A stretch of 64,000 bases of DNA from NCBI GenBank assembly GCA_965200115.1, contig OZ241336.1, forward strand, positions 1,178,001 through 1,242,000, in the 5' to 3' direction. Numbering within the stretch: position 1 is the first letter of the stretch; each line of letters opens with the position of its first letter. Positions 51,798-61,526 of the stretch are shown here, in pieces. Source of the DNA: JAPOUP01 sp026708635. GTDB lineage: Bacteria; Pseudomonadota; Alphaproteobacteria; Rhodobacterales; Rhodobacteraceae. The notes beneath the pieces were generated by a model. That model did no database searches, was not told the DNA's origin, and worked only from the letters and a program-made list of their open reading frames with translations. The translations under genes and the position numbers were made by a program.

Positions 51798-52406
51798 TCA
51801 CCGTTTCCATTTCTCGACCTCGAGCGCGATATTGAACAGCGACGCCGCGAGTTCGATATCCTTGTCGAGATCGCCCAGAACCACCGTTGTCTCGGTCCCG
51901 TCGCTACCGGTGATCACCCATTGACGCAGTTCCACGGGCGGTCCGGAAAAAACCAGGCGGATCGTGCCGCGGTCCGGGCGGCGACGGTCCTGCAGCGATA
52001 CGCTGGTCGCGATGCCGTCGAACACATGGCTGACGACCATGGTCTCCTCGCCGAGATCGACGCGGCGCTTGAGAATCAGGTGAAGCGGCGTTCTCCACAA
52101 CGGATACTGCTCCGGCGCCTGGTTTGACTTTCCGTCGAAGATCGCGAGCTGGCCGGCGCCGGCGAGAACGAGCGCGGTCTCGGGCGGGTCGTATTCAAAC
52201 CTCATGCGCCCCGGACGCCTCATATATAGGGTTCCGGTGGAGATCGTGCCGTCGGAATTGATCTGGGTAAACGCGCTTCTCACCGATGCGAGGCCATTGA
52301 GGTACCCCGATATCCTGTCGAGAGACAGTATCTCCGCCGCCTGTCCCGGAACGGGCGCGACGGAGGCCAGGCAGAGAACTGCGAAGGAGCGGCGCGTGAG
52401 TTTCAT
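51798..52406 (-). CDS. lolA: Outer-membrane lipoprotein carrier LolA
   Basis: LolA shuttles lipoproteins from the LolCDE complex to the outer membrane. The 202-residue protein has a signal peptide ending near GQAAE, the early VRSAFTQINSDGTISTGTLY strand, the hallmark RRPGRMRFEYDPP and a C-terminal NIALEVEKW. It lies downstream of ftsK in the same direction, a common alphaproteobacterial order. It would serve the lipoproteins encoded elsewhere in the window. Confidence 0.93.
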   Translation of the reverse strand: MKLTRRSFAVLCLASVAPVPGQAAEILSLDRISGYLNGLASVRSAFTQINSDGTISTGTLYMRRPGRMRFEYDPPETALVLAGAGQLAIFDGKSNQAPEQYPLWRTPLHLILKRRVDLGEETMVVSHVFDGIATSVSLQDRRRPDRGTIRLVFSGPPVELRQWVITGSDGTETTVVLGDLDKDIELAASLFNIALEVEKWKR

Positions 52407-52510
52407 GTAACTCCATATATAGATCGTGGCCGACTTTCACATGCCGGACCTGGCGGAGTCACCAATTTTTGTTCAGGCGTCCGCCAGACGATTCGGGGCT
52501 GACGCGAACG

Positions 52511-55012
52511 TCAGTTCGGATCGGGAGCGAGAATCTCGCGTTTTCCCACATGGTTCGCGGCCGAGACCAACCCCTGTTCCTCCATCTGCTCCACCAACCG
52601 CGCCGCCTTGTTGTAGCCGATGGCGAGCTTGCGCTGGATATACGAGGTCGAACACTTCCGATCGTTGATCACGATCGCCACCGCCTGATCATAGAGCGCG
52701 TCCGCGCCGTCAGTGTTTCCGCCGAGTCCGAGAACGAGGTCTATATCGGTTTCGCGTTCCTCGTCGGGACCGTCGATCACGCCGCTGACGTATTCCGGCG
52801 GACCGAAACCTTTCAGGAAACGCACGACCTCCTCCACTTCCTCGTCGCTGACGAATGGCCCGTGTATGCGGGAAATTTTCCCTCCACCCGCCATATACAG
52901 CATATCGCCCATGCCAAGGAGCTGCTCGGCGCCCTGTTCGCCGAGAATCGTGCGGCTGTCTATCTTGGACGTCACCTGGAAGGAGATCCGGGTCGGGAAA
53001 TTCGCCTTGATGGTACCGGTGATGACGTCGACGGACGGACGCTGCGTCGCCATAATCAGATGAATCCCGGACGCGCGCGCCATCTGCGCGAGCCGCTGTA
53101 TACAGGCCTCGATCTCCTTGCCCGCGACCATCATCAGGTCGGCCATCTCGTCGACGATCACGACGATGTAGGGCAGTTTCTCGGGATCGAACTCCTCGGT
53201 TTCGAACATCGGCTCACCGGTTTCCCCGTTAAAACCGGTCTGCACGGTCCGGCTAAACATCTCGCCCTTCGCGAGCGCGTCATTGACCCGCCCGTTGTAG
53301 CCCTCGATATTCCGGACACCCAGCCGCGACATCCTGCGGTAGCGTTCCTCCATTTCGCCGACGACCCATTTCAGCGCCACGAGGGCTTTCTTCGGGTCCG
53401 TGACAACGGGCGAGAGAAGATGGGGAATGCCGTCATAGACCGACAGTTCGAGCATTTTCGGATCTATCATTATCAGCCTGCAGTCCTCGGGCGTCAGCTT
53501 GTAGAGGAGTGACATGATCATGGTGTTGATCGCCACCGACTTCCCGGAACCCGTCGTTCCCGCGATCAGCAGATGCGGCATCCTGGCGAGATTCGCCACG
53601 ACGGAGGCGCCACCGATGTCCTTTCCGAGAGCGAGCGGGAGGGTCATGCTCGAGTCGCCAAAGTCCTTGGACGCCAGGATTTCGCGCAGCATGACTTTCT
53701 CGCGCGTGGCGTTTGGCAGTTCGATGCCGATCACGCTGGAGCCGGGAAGGGTCGACACACGGGCGGCCAGCGCCGACATGGACCGCGCGATATCATCCGC
53801 CAGGCCGATGATCCGGCTGGCTCTCAGACCGGGCGCCGGTTCGAGCTCGTACATCGTGACGACCGGCCCGGGACGGACGCTTACGATGTCGCCCTTTACG
53901 CCATAGTCATCCAGGACGCTTTCCAGCATGCGCGCGTTTTCGGTCAGGGCCGCCTCGCTCAGCTGATGACGCTCCCGACCCACCGAATCCTCGAGCAGCG
54001 AGAGCGGAGGTCTCTCGAGCACCGATTTTTCATCGGCGAAACCGAGCCGCGGCTGCGCCTCCGCCTTGGCCTGCCGCGACTGTCGGTAGGAGGGCGGCTT
54101 GGCGACCTTCACCACGGAGACGGATCCGGAATCCTCGAAAGCGTTGGAAGTCGCTTCGCTTCCCGCCCCCGGAAGCTCGGGAAAATGCCCGGCGGACGAT
54201 GGTTCGGGATCGACGTCAGCCCCCCCGCCCTCTCCGGCAGCCCGCACCGGCGGTTCCGGACGAAGATGGCCCGAGCCGGACGGCGCGGTGGTGGAGGGAT
54301 CCGAGGGCCCGGAACGCGAAGCGGCCAGGGAGACCGGAGGCTCCTGCCGCCGAGGCTCCGGGGACGTTTTCCCCGCGGGACGAATCGGTGCCCTGACGAC
54401 TCTCGGCACCCATCCGCCAAGGAAGCGGCCGGCAACGCCAAGCTCCGCTACGGAGCACCCCAGCACATACAGGCCGAGGGCGAACGTGCCCAACGCCAGC
54501 AGCAGGGAAATCGCGTTCATCGCTTCCACGACGGTAAACGGCATGACGCTTAGGACCATGCCCAGGACCATATCCCCGAACATTCCGCCCAGGCCGAAAC
54601 TGTGTATCCATGCGCCACCGGGAACCTGCGAGGCCGCGAATATCGATGTCACGGCGATCCAGACCGGAGCGACGACGATCCGAACCGGCAGCCGGTCCGA
54701 TCCCGCATGCACCGTGAGGCGAATGCCCCACACGGACAGCAGCAGCGCCAATCCCCAGCCACCCCAGCCGACCACCATGAACAGTATCGCCGCCACCGAT
54801 GCGCCGAACCAGCCGAGCAGATTGCGTACGGGAGCGTCGGTGGCGGACAGCCAGCTCATGTCTCCGGCCTCGTAAGACCCCAACGCCATCGCCAGGGCGG
54901 TACCCACCGCAAACATCATCAGCCCGACCAGCGACTTGAAGCGGCGTTCCAGCATTTCCTGGGTTTCCCGGTCCAGAAACCTCCTACGGACATTCGCCTG
55001 ATATATAGCCAT
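52511..55012 (-). CDS. ftsK: DNA translocase FtsK
   Basis: FtsK pumps chromosome termini through the division septum. This protein of 833 residues has four N-terminal membrane helices, a Pro/Ser-rich linker, and the motor domain with Walker A GTTGSGKS at about residue 484 and Walker B VVIVDEMADLMM. The C-terminal gamma domain (SYIQRKLAIGYNKAARLVEQ) is the winged helix that reads KOPS orienting sequences. ATG 55012 follows GGGAGTCG; an upstream ATG at 55078 overlaps the aminotransferase and is unlikely. Confidence 0.94.
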   Translation of the reverse strand: MAIYQANVRRRFLDRETQEMLERRFKSLVGLMMFAVGTALAMALGSYEAGDMSWLSATDAPVRNLLGWFGASVAAILFMVVGWGGWGLALLLSVWGIRLTVHAGSDRLPVRIVVAPVWIAVTSIFAASQVPGGAWIHSFGLGGMFGDMVLGMVLSVMPFTVVEAMNAISLLLALGTFALGLYVLGCSVAELGVAGRFLGGWVPRVVRAPIRPAGKTSPEPRRQEPPVSLAASRSGPSDPSTTAPSGSGHLRPEPPVRAAGEGGGADVDPEPSSAGHFPELPGAGSEATSNAFEDSGSVSVVKVAKPPSYRQSRQAKAEAQPRLGFADEKSVLERPPLSLLEDSVGRERHQLSEAALTENARMLESVLDDYGVKGDIVSVRPGPVVTMYELEPAPGLRASRIIGLADDIARSMSALAARVSTLPGSSVIGIELPNATREKVMLREILASKDFGDSSMTLPLALGKDIGGASVVANLARMPHLLIAGTTGSGKSVAINTMIMSLLYKLTPEDCRLIMIDPKMLELSVYDGIPHLLSPVVTDPKKALVALKWVVGEMEERYRRMSRLGVRNIEGYNGRVNDALAKGEMFSRTVQTGFNGETGEPMFETEEFDPEKLPYIVVIVDEMADLMMVAGKEIEACIQRLAQMARASGIHLIMATQRPSVDVITGTIKANFPTRISFQVTSKIDSRTILGEQGAEQLLGMGDMLYMAGGGKISRIHGPFVSDEEVEEVVRFLKGFGPPEYVSGVIDGPDEERETDIDLVLGLGGNTDGADALYDQAVAIVINDRKCSTSYIQRKLAIGYNKAARLVEQMEEQGLVSAANHVGKREILAPDPN

Positions 55013-55025
55013 TTCGACTCCCGCC

Positions 55026-56210
55026 TCAGCTGTAAACGCAGTCGCGCAGCCTGCCCAGACCGCGTCCAAGCTCGTCAATCGGCGCGACCATCGCGGCCCG
55101 GATGTATTCGCTTCCCGGATTGAAACCGTCCACTTCCCGGCCCAGATAGGCGCCGGGAAGTACCCTGAGACCGGCCTCGCGCCACAGTTTCAGGGCCGCC
55201 GCCTCGCCGTCGCCCACACGCAGCCATAAAAAGAAACCGGCGCCGCAGGACGCGTAATCCGGCACCTCGCCGAACAGTTCGTCGGCAAGCCGGTATTTCG
55301 CCCTGTAAAGGTTACGGTTTTCGTCGACATGCGCCTCGTCCCGCCAGACCCTGGCGGCCGCCCGCTGGAGAGGCAGCGGTGGCGGAGCCCCGCCATACGC
55401 GCGCAGCTGCCTCACGCGGGCGATTCCTTCCGGCCCGCCGGCGACGAACCCCGAGCGCAGCCCCGCCAGGTTCGAGCGCTTCGAGAGCGAGTTGAAGACC
55501 ACCACCCGCTCAGGGGAGGCCCCCGTCTCGGCCGCGACCTGAAGGGCTCCCACCGGCGGTTCGCCGGCATAGAGTTCAGAATAGCACTCATCCGAAAATA
55601 CCAGGAATCCGTGCCTTTCGGCAAGAGCGATGAGATCCGCGAGATAGTCCCGGGGCGCGACGGTTCCCTGCGGATTCGCGGGCGAGCAGAGATACGCCAC
55701 GCCAACCCGGTCCAACGTCTCGGGCGCCAAGCCCGCATAGTCCGGCATGAATCCGGTTCCGGCGGTGGCGGGCACGTACACGGGTTCCGCGTCACAGGCC
55801 AGTGCCGCGGCGGCGTAGACCTGGTAGAACGGATTGGGAATCAGCACCGCGGTCCGCCGCCGGTCGCCACCGCGAACCGGACACAGCGCCAGACATGCGT
55901 TGAACAGCCCCTCGCGGGTTCCGTTCAGCGCGATTATCCGGCGGTCCGCCGGCAGGCGGACCCCGTAGCGCCGGAATATCCAGTCCGCGATGGCCTCCAG
56001 AAGCTCGGGGGCGCCGTCGTTCGGGGGGTACCGTCCAAACTCCCCTGAATGTTCCGCGATGACCTTTACCACCCATTCGGGGAAGCCGTGCTGGGGCTCG
56101 CCAATCGACATGTGGATCACCTCACCGCCCGGCGCATGCCCGTCAAGGAGCGCCCGCAGTCGCGTGAACGGATATTCTGGCAAGTCTGGGAACCGCCCGG
56201 AATTCTTCAT
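55026..56210 (-). CDS. Class I/II aminotransferase (DapC-like)
   Basis: This PLP enzyme of 394 residues has the lysine in VVFNSLSKRSNLAGLRSGF, the GTREGLFN loop and the SPANPQGT substrate/PLP motif. It resembles N-succinyldiaminopimelate aminotransferases of alphaproteobacteria, which act in lysine and peptidoglycan synthesis, but other prephenate or aspartate-type roles are possible. It ends 13 bp before ftsK, so the two are probably one transcript. Confidence 0.85.
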   Translation of the reverse strand: MKNSGRFPDLPEYPFTRLRALLDGHAPGGEVIHMSIGEPQHGFPEWVVKVIAEHSGEFGRYPPNDGAPELLEAIADWIFRRYGVRLPADRRIIALNGTREGLFNACLALCPVRGGDRRRTAVLIPNPFYQVYAAAALACDAEPVYVPATAGTGFMPDYAGLAPETLDRVGVAYLCSPANPQGTVAPRDYLADLIALAERHGFLVFSDECYSELYAGEPPVGALQVAAETGASPERVVVFNSLSKRSNLAGLRSGFVAGGPEGIARVRQLRAYGGAPPPLPLQRAAARVWRDEAHVDENRNLYRAKYRLADELFGEVPDYASCGAGFFLWLRVGDGEAAALKLWREAGLRVLPGAYLGREVDGFNPGSEYIRAAMVAPIDELGRGLGRLRDCVYS

Positions 56211-56852
56211 CGCTACATTCTATCTGCCTCGGAGACGCAGATTGATCTGCGCATCATTTTCACGACAAATAGCCCGTTCACGCGGTTAGGTCAAGAGGCG
56301 CCTTTACGGGGCGGGGGAATCGCATTCGAGCCCGAGGTATCGCGCCGAACCCGAGAAATGACCCGAACGGCCCGAAAGGACGGCGGGAAACGCCATTTCG
56401 TTCCCCTTCGGTTCCCTTTTCACGCCCAGAAATCCCGAACGCGATAGCCCTGTCGGAAATAGCCCGGATCCGGGCCTGACGCGAATCATGGATGCTTGCG
56501 GGGTTATGGAAAATATACCGGAATCCGTAACTGCTCACCCCTTCCTGGGGTCGGCTTGGGCGCAATTCGGGTCGATCATGCGGGCGGCGCCAGGTGACGG
56601 GTGACGGGTGACGGGTGACGGGTGACGGGATGGACAACATGATTGCAGGTTGCAACACCTACCCAAATTCACGTTCCCTAGGATCCTGCACTCATCCGTA
56701 ATCTACCCTGTGCTACCCGTTCTCGTTTCAATGTGGCGGTTTCATGCTTCACTGCAGCTTGTACGTCCGAGAGAACTCGCTCAAAGCCCTTCGAGCCTGA
56801 CATTGAAGTCATATCCATAAATTCCACTTACTTACAAATCTTCCGATATTCG
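56211..56852. other. Intergenic edge of the ATPase island
   Basis: About 640 bp of lower-than-usual coding potential. It contains a heptanucleotide tandem repeat (56593-56629) and an AT-richer stretch at 56800-56950. No gene was recognised; it may include the island's attachment site. Confidence 0.5.
56593..56629. repeat. 7-bp tandem repeat GGTGACG, five copies
   Basis: Five perfect head-to-tail copies of GGTGACG run from 56593 to 56627, with the first bases of a sixth. It is not in a gene. Such arrays vary by slippage. Confidence 0.9.
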
Positions 56853-57323
56853 CTAAACAACCTTCGTCAAGGATTCACCGCAAGACATCAGCCGCACGGC
56901 TTCCCGATGTCCGCGAAACGCGATCATGTTTTGAGGTTTCTTTAACTTCGAAATCTCGTACCTGTTCCTTCTTCCAGAGACGGCGACGGGCCGGAATCTG
57001 ATTTTCCAGCCTGCGGGCACCAACTGTTCCGCAGCTGACGCGCCTGCCTGTAACTGTTTGGCGATCTCACTGGCCTTGAACTGTCCGAGCTTCAGTTCGA
57101 GCGCCGCGACCAGACCTTTCGCAGTCCCGTCCTCGGCAATCATCAGATAGTCGCACCGCACATCGTTCGCCGCAATCGGTGATCCCGGCTCGTCGAGATC
57201 GATGACAAGTCTCTCGGCGGGAGCGTTGGTCATTTTGACTTCGCACCCCTCCTTTCTCAGCTTGCCATTCACGAGGCAGCGCGTGTCAATCCCGCCACGG
57301 ACAAGTTCCGGCAGCGTCGTCAC
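56853..57323 (-). CDS. Putative PD-(D/E)XK nuclease, partner of the ATPase
   Basis: GTG 57323 overlaps the ATPase TGA (GTGA), giving 156 residues. The middle has RCDYLMI with D58, then AALELKLGQFK with E76-L-K78 and, one helix later, Q90 in AKQLQAGA. D-x17-E-x-K followed by a Q-containing helix is the PD-(D/E)XK restriction-fold pattern. The rest is a small alpha/beta body ending in a basic segment. A metal-dependent nuclease effector controlled by the ATPase is the simplest reading; direct family recognition is lacking. A start at 57359 is also open but would overlap more. Confidence 0.6.
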   Translation of the reverse strand: MTTLPELVRGGIDTRCLVNGKLRKEGCEVKMTNAPAERLVIDLDEPGSPIAANDVRCDYLMIAEDGTAKGLVAALELKLGQFKASEIAKQLQAGASAAEQLVPAGWKIRFRPVAVSGRRNRYEISKLKKPQNMIAFRGHREAVRLMSCGESLTKVV

Positions 57324-58858
57324 GGGCCGCCCTCGATCCCGCTTGAGATGTCGGCCCATTCGTTGTGCAGCACGCTGGCGACCTCATCGTAGCCGGACGG
57401 ATACAGGCCGGACTCGTCGATAGGGATTTCGCTCACGGTGGATCCTTTGGGACGCCGTTTCGGTTTGAACAGCCATGCGCCCACCTGTTCCTGCTGCAAC
57501 GTGATCTTGTCGCCGCGTTCGGCCTCTGGGATCCCTGATCGGCGCACGATATTGGCAAGTTCCTCAAGCAGCCATTCGCTATGCGTCGTCACGATCACCC
57601 GAACGCCCGCGTTGACGAGAGCGGCGATCTGGCGCGTGAATTCGACCTGCATCGCCGGGTGCAGGTGTGATTCGGGCTCCTCAATGATCAGCACGTTATC
57701 AGGTTCGATCATATGCTGGAGATACAGAACCACCGGCGCGAGTTCGGAGACCATCGAGGACGCGTTCGCCAGCGCCAGATCGTTTTTCCACCCGTTCGGA
57801 TGGTAGGAGAAACGCGGATAGCTGACGGGGGTTGATCGGTCGACGCGCACGGCCCCGTCGAGGATGGATTTCTCGATCCGTTCGGCGATATCGCGATCCA
57901 TCCCGCGTACGCGTCCGCCTCCGGGTCGGCGCCTCCGGGGCCGTCCGGGCTGGCCGATTTCGATCAGCTGCCCAAGAAAATCCGCCAGCACCCCCGAGAG
58001 CGTCGGCGTGTGGGGGGCCGAGCGAAGACCGGCGAATGGCGCGTTCGCGATCAGGGCGCCAACCATCGCACTGTGCGCGTGCATGACACCGGTTCGGTCC
58101 GCCGGAAGGTAATACGCTGGCAGATGCAGGGGGCCAACCAGCGACGGCAGCACCATATCGGCAACCGACGATAAAAACTCCCCGACGAAAAAATTCCGAT
58201 CGGTTTTCTCCATCACTAGCTGTTCGTCCATAAGGGACATTGGAAAACTTTCGAGGAAATACCGGAACGTATCATCCCCGATCCGGATTGGTTTTTCCGC
58301 CGGGACCATGCCGCTGAATTCGACTTTGTTCGTGAGCGAAATTTTATGCTCCGCGGGACCGTCCCGTTCGGAAATTCGGCGCCGCACGGCAATGCGTGAT
58401 GCTTTCTGCCCCTTTCGGATCAGTGTGCCTAGTTCGTGGATGCCGAAGCACCGCCCGATTTCGCGGGATAGGCTATATTCCAGCCTATCGATGCCAGAGC
58501 GAAGCGCGTCCGCCAATGGAGGGGGCAAAACGACATCCCGATCTCGCGATTCCGGATATGAATCCAATTTTTTGAGAGAACGGGCCGTTTCCAGCAGAGC
58601 GTTTACACTTGCCTCGGATAGTTCTTTAGCTACCGATCCAAACGACGACCTAACGCCAAAATGACCCTCTGTCCTGGAGCGTGGATCGCCACCAAAAACC
58701 CGGTGCAGCGCGTAAATCAGGGTCGCGAGGTAGGACTTGCCCGTATTGCTCGGCCCGACGAACACGGTCAAAGGGCGTAAGTCGATTTTGGCTTCTTTGA
58801 TCGGCCCAAAATCCGTCACTTCGAGTTCGAGAAATTCGTTCCCGGTTTGTCTGTTCAT
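57320..58858 (-). CDS. ABC/OLD-type ATPase of a putative defence pair
   Basis: The 512-residue protein has the ABC-type head: LELEVTDFGPIKEAKIDL then Walker A GPSNTGKS (35-42), Walker B with catalytic Glu and D-loop LIIEEPESHLHP (389-401), and the switch His in TTHSE (426). The segment between is a helical insertion, not an SMC coiled coil, as in OLD/RecF-like and AAA_15/DUF3696-type ATPases. A basic motif PKRRPKGSTVSEIP lies near the end. It is coupled by GTGA to the putative nuclease. Such pairs (Septu, PARIS, Gabija-like) are anti-phage systems; this pair does not match one I can name. Confidence 0.8.
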   Translation of the reverse strand: MNRQTGNEFLELEVTDFGPIKEAKIDLRPLTVFVGPSNTGKSYLATLIYALHRVFGGDPRSRTEGHFGVRSSFGSVAKELSEASVNALLETARSLKKLDSYPESRDRDVVLPPPLADALRSGIDRLEYSLSREIGRCFGIHELGTLIRKGQKASRIAVRRRISERDGPAEHKISLTNKVEFSGMVPAEKPIRIGDDTFRYFLESFPMSLMDEQLVMEKTDRNFFVGEFLSSVADMVLPSLVGPLHLPAYYLPADRTGVMHAHSAMVGALIANAPFAGLRSAPHTPTLSGVLADFLGQLIEIGQPGRPRRRRPGGGRVRGMDRDIAERIEKSILDGAVRVDRSTPVSYPRFSYHPNGWKNDLALANASSMVSELAPVVLYLQHMIEPDNVLIIEEPESHLHPAMQVEFTRQIAALVNAGVRVIVTTHSEWLLEELANIVRRSGIPEAERGDKITLQQEQVGAWLFKPKRRPKGSTVSEIPIDESGLYPSGYDEVASVLHNEWADISSGIEGGP

Positions 58859-59346
58859 TTCCTGACTCTCTCCGAAAGCGTTAGGGTTTCACGGCCCAAA
58901 CGGCCCGAAGCTGCATATATGGACATCATTACCGTTTGGCCCCGAAAATGTCGTCTCTCCCGAACACGCCCATAGCCTCACAAAAAGAGGGGAATGCAGT
59001 ATAACCCGCGGCGGCAAGAACGAAACCGCACCGGATCAAACCAAACCGGTTGCGCCCAGCCTCCGAACCTTCTACCGCCCGGATCGGGAAGGGGCGTTCG
59101 CGCCCCGCCACGAAGCAGCCCGAATTCCCGGGGCAACTGACTGACAGTCAGCGGGTCGGAGGCGCGAACGCGGGTCGCCGAACCGAACGAAACGCAATGG
59201 AAACGGTGGTTTGAGCCGAGCGCCGCAGGACCTTTCAACGTCCCACACTTGTGTAGGGTTCTATTCTCGCCTTCTCTCGCCCAGGGCGTCGCGGACCTGG
59301 ATCGCCCAGTTGAGCCGCTCGAGCCCCTACCAGACTTTGGGCGATC
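58859..59346. other. Intergenic right part of the ATPase island
   Basis: About 490 bp upstream of the ATPase gene, presumably with its promoter. No further gene was recognised on either strand. Confidence 0.5.
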
Positions 59347-59568
59347 ATGATCCCCCGGCTTGGCTTGATCCCTTTCGAGAATACCGAAGAGGTCGATTTC
59401 GAGGGCGACGAATACGACCCCTATCCCCACATTTACTGTCACTTCGCGATCAAGAGGCGGCCATACGAAAAGGTTGTGCTCTTCAAAGAGGACAAGCTCT
59501 TCGGAGACGCGTTGCCGTACAACAAAGAACTCACGGACGTTGAGATACCAGACGGTACTTCCGACTGA
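59347..59568 (+). CDS. Small hypothetical protein
   Basis: The 73-residue product (LIPFENTEEVDFEGDEYDPY, HIYCHFAIKRRPYEKVVLFK) is acidic at first, then rich in aromatic and Lys residues, and reads like a real, small protein or the piece of a larger one. I do not recognise it. A weak purine stretch precedes the ATG. It lies on the right edge of the ATPase island. Confidence 0.4.
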   Translation: MIPRLGLIPFENTEEVDFEGDEYDPYPHIYCHFAIKRRPYEKVVLFKEDKLFGDALPYNKELTDVEIPDGTSD

Positions 59569-59669
59569 AAATCGAGCGCCGGCCGGATCCAAATCACTGA
59601 AAACGTGCGGTTTTTCTGGACATCGTGGGCATTTTGTGAATTCGCGATTTCCACGCCCGTCGCCTCAGG

Positions 59670-61004
59670 TCATTTTTCCAGCGCGGCTTCGGCCGCCGCC
59701 CCGATACGCAGCAGCCATTCCTCCCGCATCGGTGGCACCATCAGCGTCAATCCCGTCGACGGAACGCCCGTTGGTAAGGTCAGCGCCGGAACCCCCATCA
59801 GATTGCCGATCCTGGTGTTTCGCAGCGCAAGGAGGTTCTCGGCCGCGAAGTATGCCCCGTCCTCCACCAGCCGGGCGACCTTCGGTGGAAGGTTTGGCGC
59901 GGTCGGTAAGATCACGGCATCAAAGCCGGCGGTCGCCTCTCGCCATTCGCCACGGATTCGATGAAGAGACCGCCATCCAGCCACGTAATCGGCCGCCGAA
60001 TGCTCCCGTCCAATCCGGAAGCGCGCGAGGATTTCGCTGAACATCCGTTCGGGCCCGGCCTCGATCTCGTCTTTCCAGATCCCATAGGCCTCCGAGGTGA
60101 ACAGGATGGACGCCAGCTCCATCGCCTCCTCAATCGCGGGAACCTCCGCTGGCGTTACGATCGCGCCCGCATCGCGAAGGCGCGCCACCGCAAGGTCGAA
60201 TCCGGCCTTCGGCTCGGGCCGAAGATCGCGCATCGCCACGGTCTCCAGGGACATGAGCCGCACTCCACGCAGACTGGCGCCCGCCAGATCAGGCACCCCC
60301 GTTCCCTCGAGCGCCGCCAGCACGAGAGCCGCGTCCTCAACGCTCCTGCAAAGTGGCCCTACCGTATCGAATCCGGGACAGAGGGGAACGACGCCGTCCA
60401 TAGGCAGTCTCCCAACCGTCGTCTTCAGCCCTACCAGGTCATTCCAGGCGGAGGGAATTCGAACCGAGCCCCCGGTATCCGAACCAATGCCGCACGCTGA
60501 CAGTCCAAACGCCACCGATGCCGCCGCCCCCGATGAGGAACCGCCGGCAACCGCCTCCGCGTCGTTTGCCGAGGGCGGCGTCGCGGTCACGGGATTATGG
60601 CCGAGACCGGAAAACGCGAGTTCCGACATGTGGGTCTTGCCAAGGCATACCATTCCGGCGGCCACGGCATTGCGGAGTACCGCCGCATCGCGTTCCGGGA
60701 CGTGGCCCGCCAGAAGTTGCGAACCGGCCTCCGTGGCGGTGGCCGAAGTATCGAAGAGATCCTTCCATGAGACCGGAATACCGTCGAGAGGACCGCGCCT
60801 GCGTCCCGCCTTCGCGCGGTCGGAAGCGGCTTTCGCCTCGGACAGCGCCCGATCCGGGGTCAGGCGCGCGAATATGCGCGGGGTCAGCGGATGCGCCTCC
60901 AAAGCTTCCAGATAGGCCTTGGTCAGGCTGAAGGGGTCCATCTCGCCGCGTTCGATTCCGCGCCCGAGGTCGCCCGCACTCATCCAAAGCCATTCCCGCG
61001 TCAT
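59670..61004 (-). CDS. Amidase signature family enzyme
   Basis: The 444-residue protein has the amidase signature: the catalytic Lys in GIPVSWKDLFDT, the cis-Ser in AGGSSSGAAASVAFG and the Ser nucleophile in GSDTGGSVRIPSAWN. It hydrolyses a carboxamide; the substrate cannot be told. A GatA role is unlikely, because no gatB/gatC is near. It stands where the ftsK-aminotransferase block normally continues in related genomes, so the ATPase island is inserted between them. Confidence 0.9.
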   Translation of the reverse strand: MTREWLWMSAGDLGRGIERGEMDPFSLTKAYLEALEAHPLTPRIFARLTPDRALSEAKAASDRAKAGRRRGPLDGIPVSWKDLFDTSATATEAGSQLLAGHVPERDAAVLRNAVAAGMVCLGKTHMSELAFSGLGHNPVTATPPSANDAEAVAGGSSSGAAASVAFGLSACGIGSDTGGSVRIPSAWNDLVGLKTTVGRLPMDGVVPLCPGFDTVGPLCRSVEDAALVLAALEGTGVPDLAGASLRGVRLMSLETVAMRDLRPEPKAGFDLAVARLRDAGAIVTPAEVPAIEEAMELASILFTSEAYGIWKDEIEAGPERMFSEILARFRIGREHSAADYVAGWRSLHRIRGEWREATAGFDAVILPTAPNLPPKVARLVEDGAYFAAENLLALRNTRIGNLMGVPALTLPTGVPSTGLTLMVPPMREEWLLRIGAAAEAALEK

Positions 61005-61526
61005 GCCAACCCCGTCAGCTCCCCAAGATGGTATCGCGTGGGATGCCTATCCCTTTGGCCGCAGCGTCACAAGATATTGTCGCTATGGCCGCGGCAAGAT
61101 CACCGGGAGCGATCCGTGCGCGCGCCTTTAGGCAAGGTGGGCGAAGGCCAAATCACCCTTCGCCCCCCGTCAGGCACTCCCTCGCCGCCGCGGCGACGCA
61201 TTCGCTTCCGCCATCGATGTTGGCGGTCGGGATCCCGGGCTGCAGGCCCGTCATTGGGGGCCCACTTTCCTCCACCCGAGTCCGGGGGCCATTCAATCCA
61301 TCTTCGGAAGCGCTCCGGCATACCCAGGGTCCAGGAGCCAAGACCGCCCGCGGCCCGTGCGACGGCCTTTCGCGGATTCGGCCAAACCAACGGCGATCGC
61401 CGGAGCCGGCCCGGAGAACGCCATTTGATTCCGGCATACCGCCGAAAACGCGCTTCGCCATACAGGAACCAAACGCTCTGGCTTAATGGCCTTGGACAAT
61501 CCCGCGTCGTCATCCATATTGCCCGC
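61005..61526. other. Gap between divergent amidase and UbiH-like genes
   Basis: About 520 bp containing both promoters. The plus frame is open throughout and joins the hydroxylase frame, but it has no protein-like features. Confidence 0.5.

Noticed and set aside
56593..56629. CRISPR-like array
   Set aside because: The units are 7 bp and directly adjacent with no spacers.
60891..61526. Extension of the UbiH-like frame
   Set aside because: It overlaps the amidase start and has no protein-like features; MAKRCDALIVGGG is the usual start.
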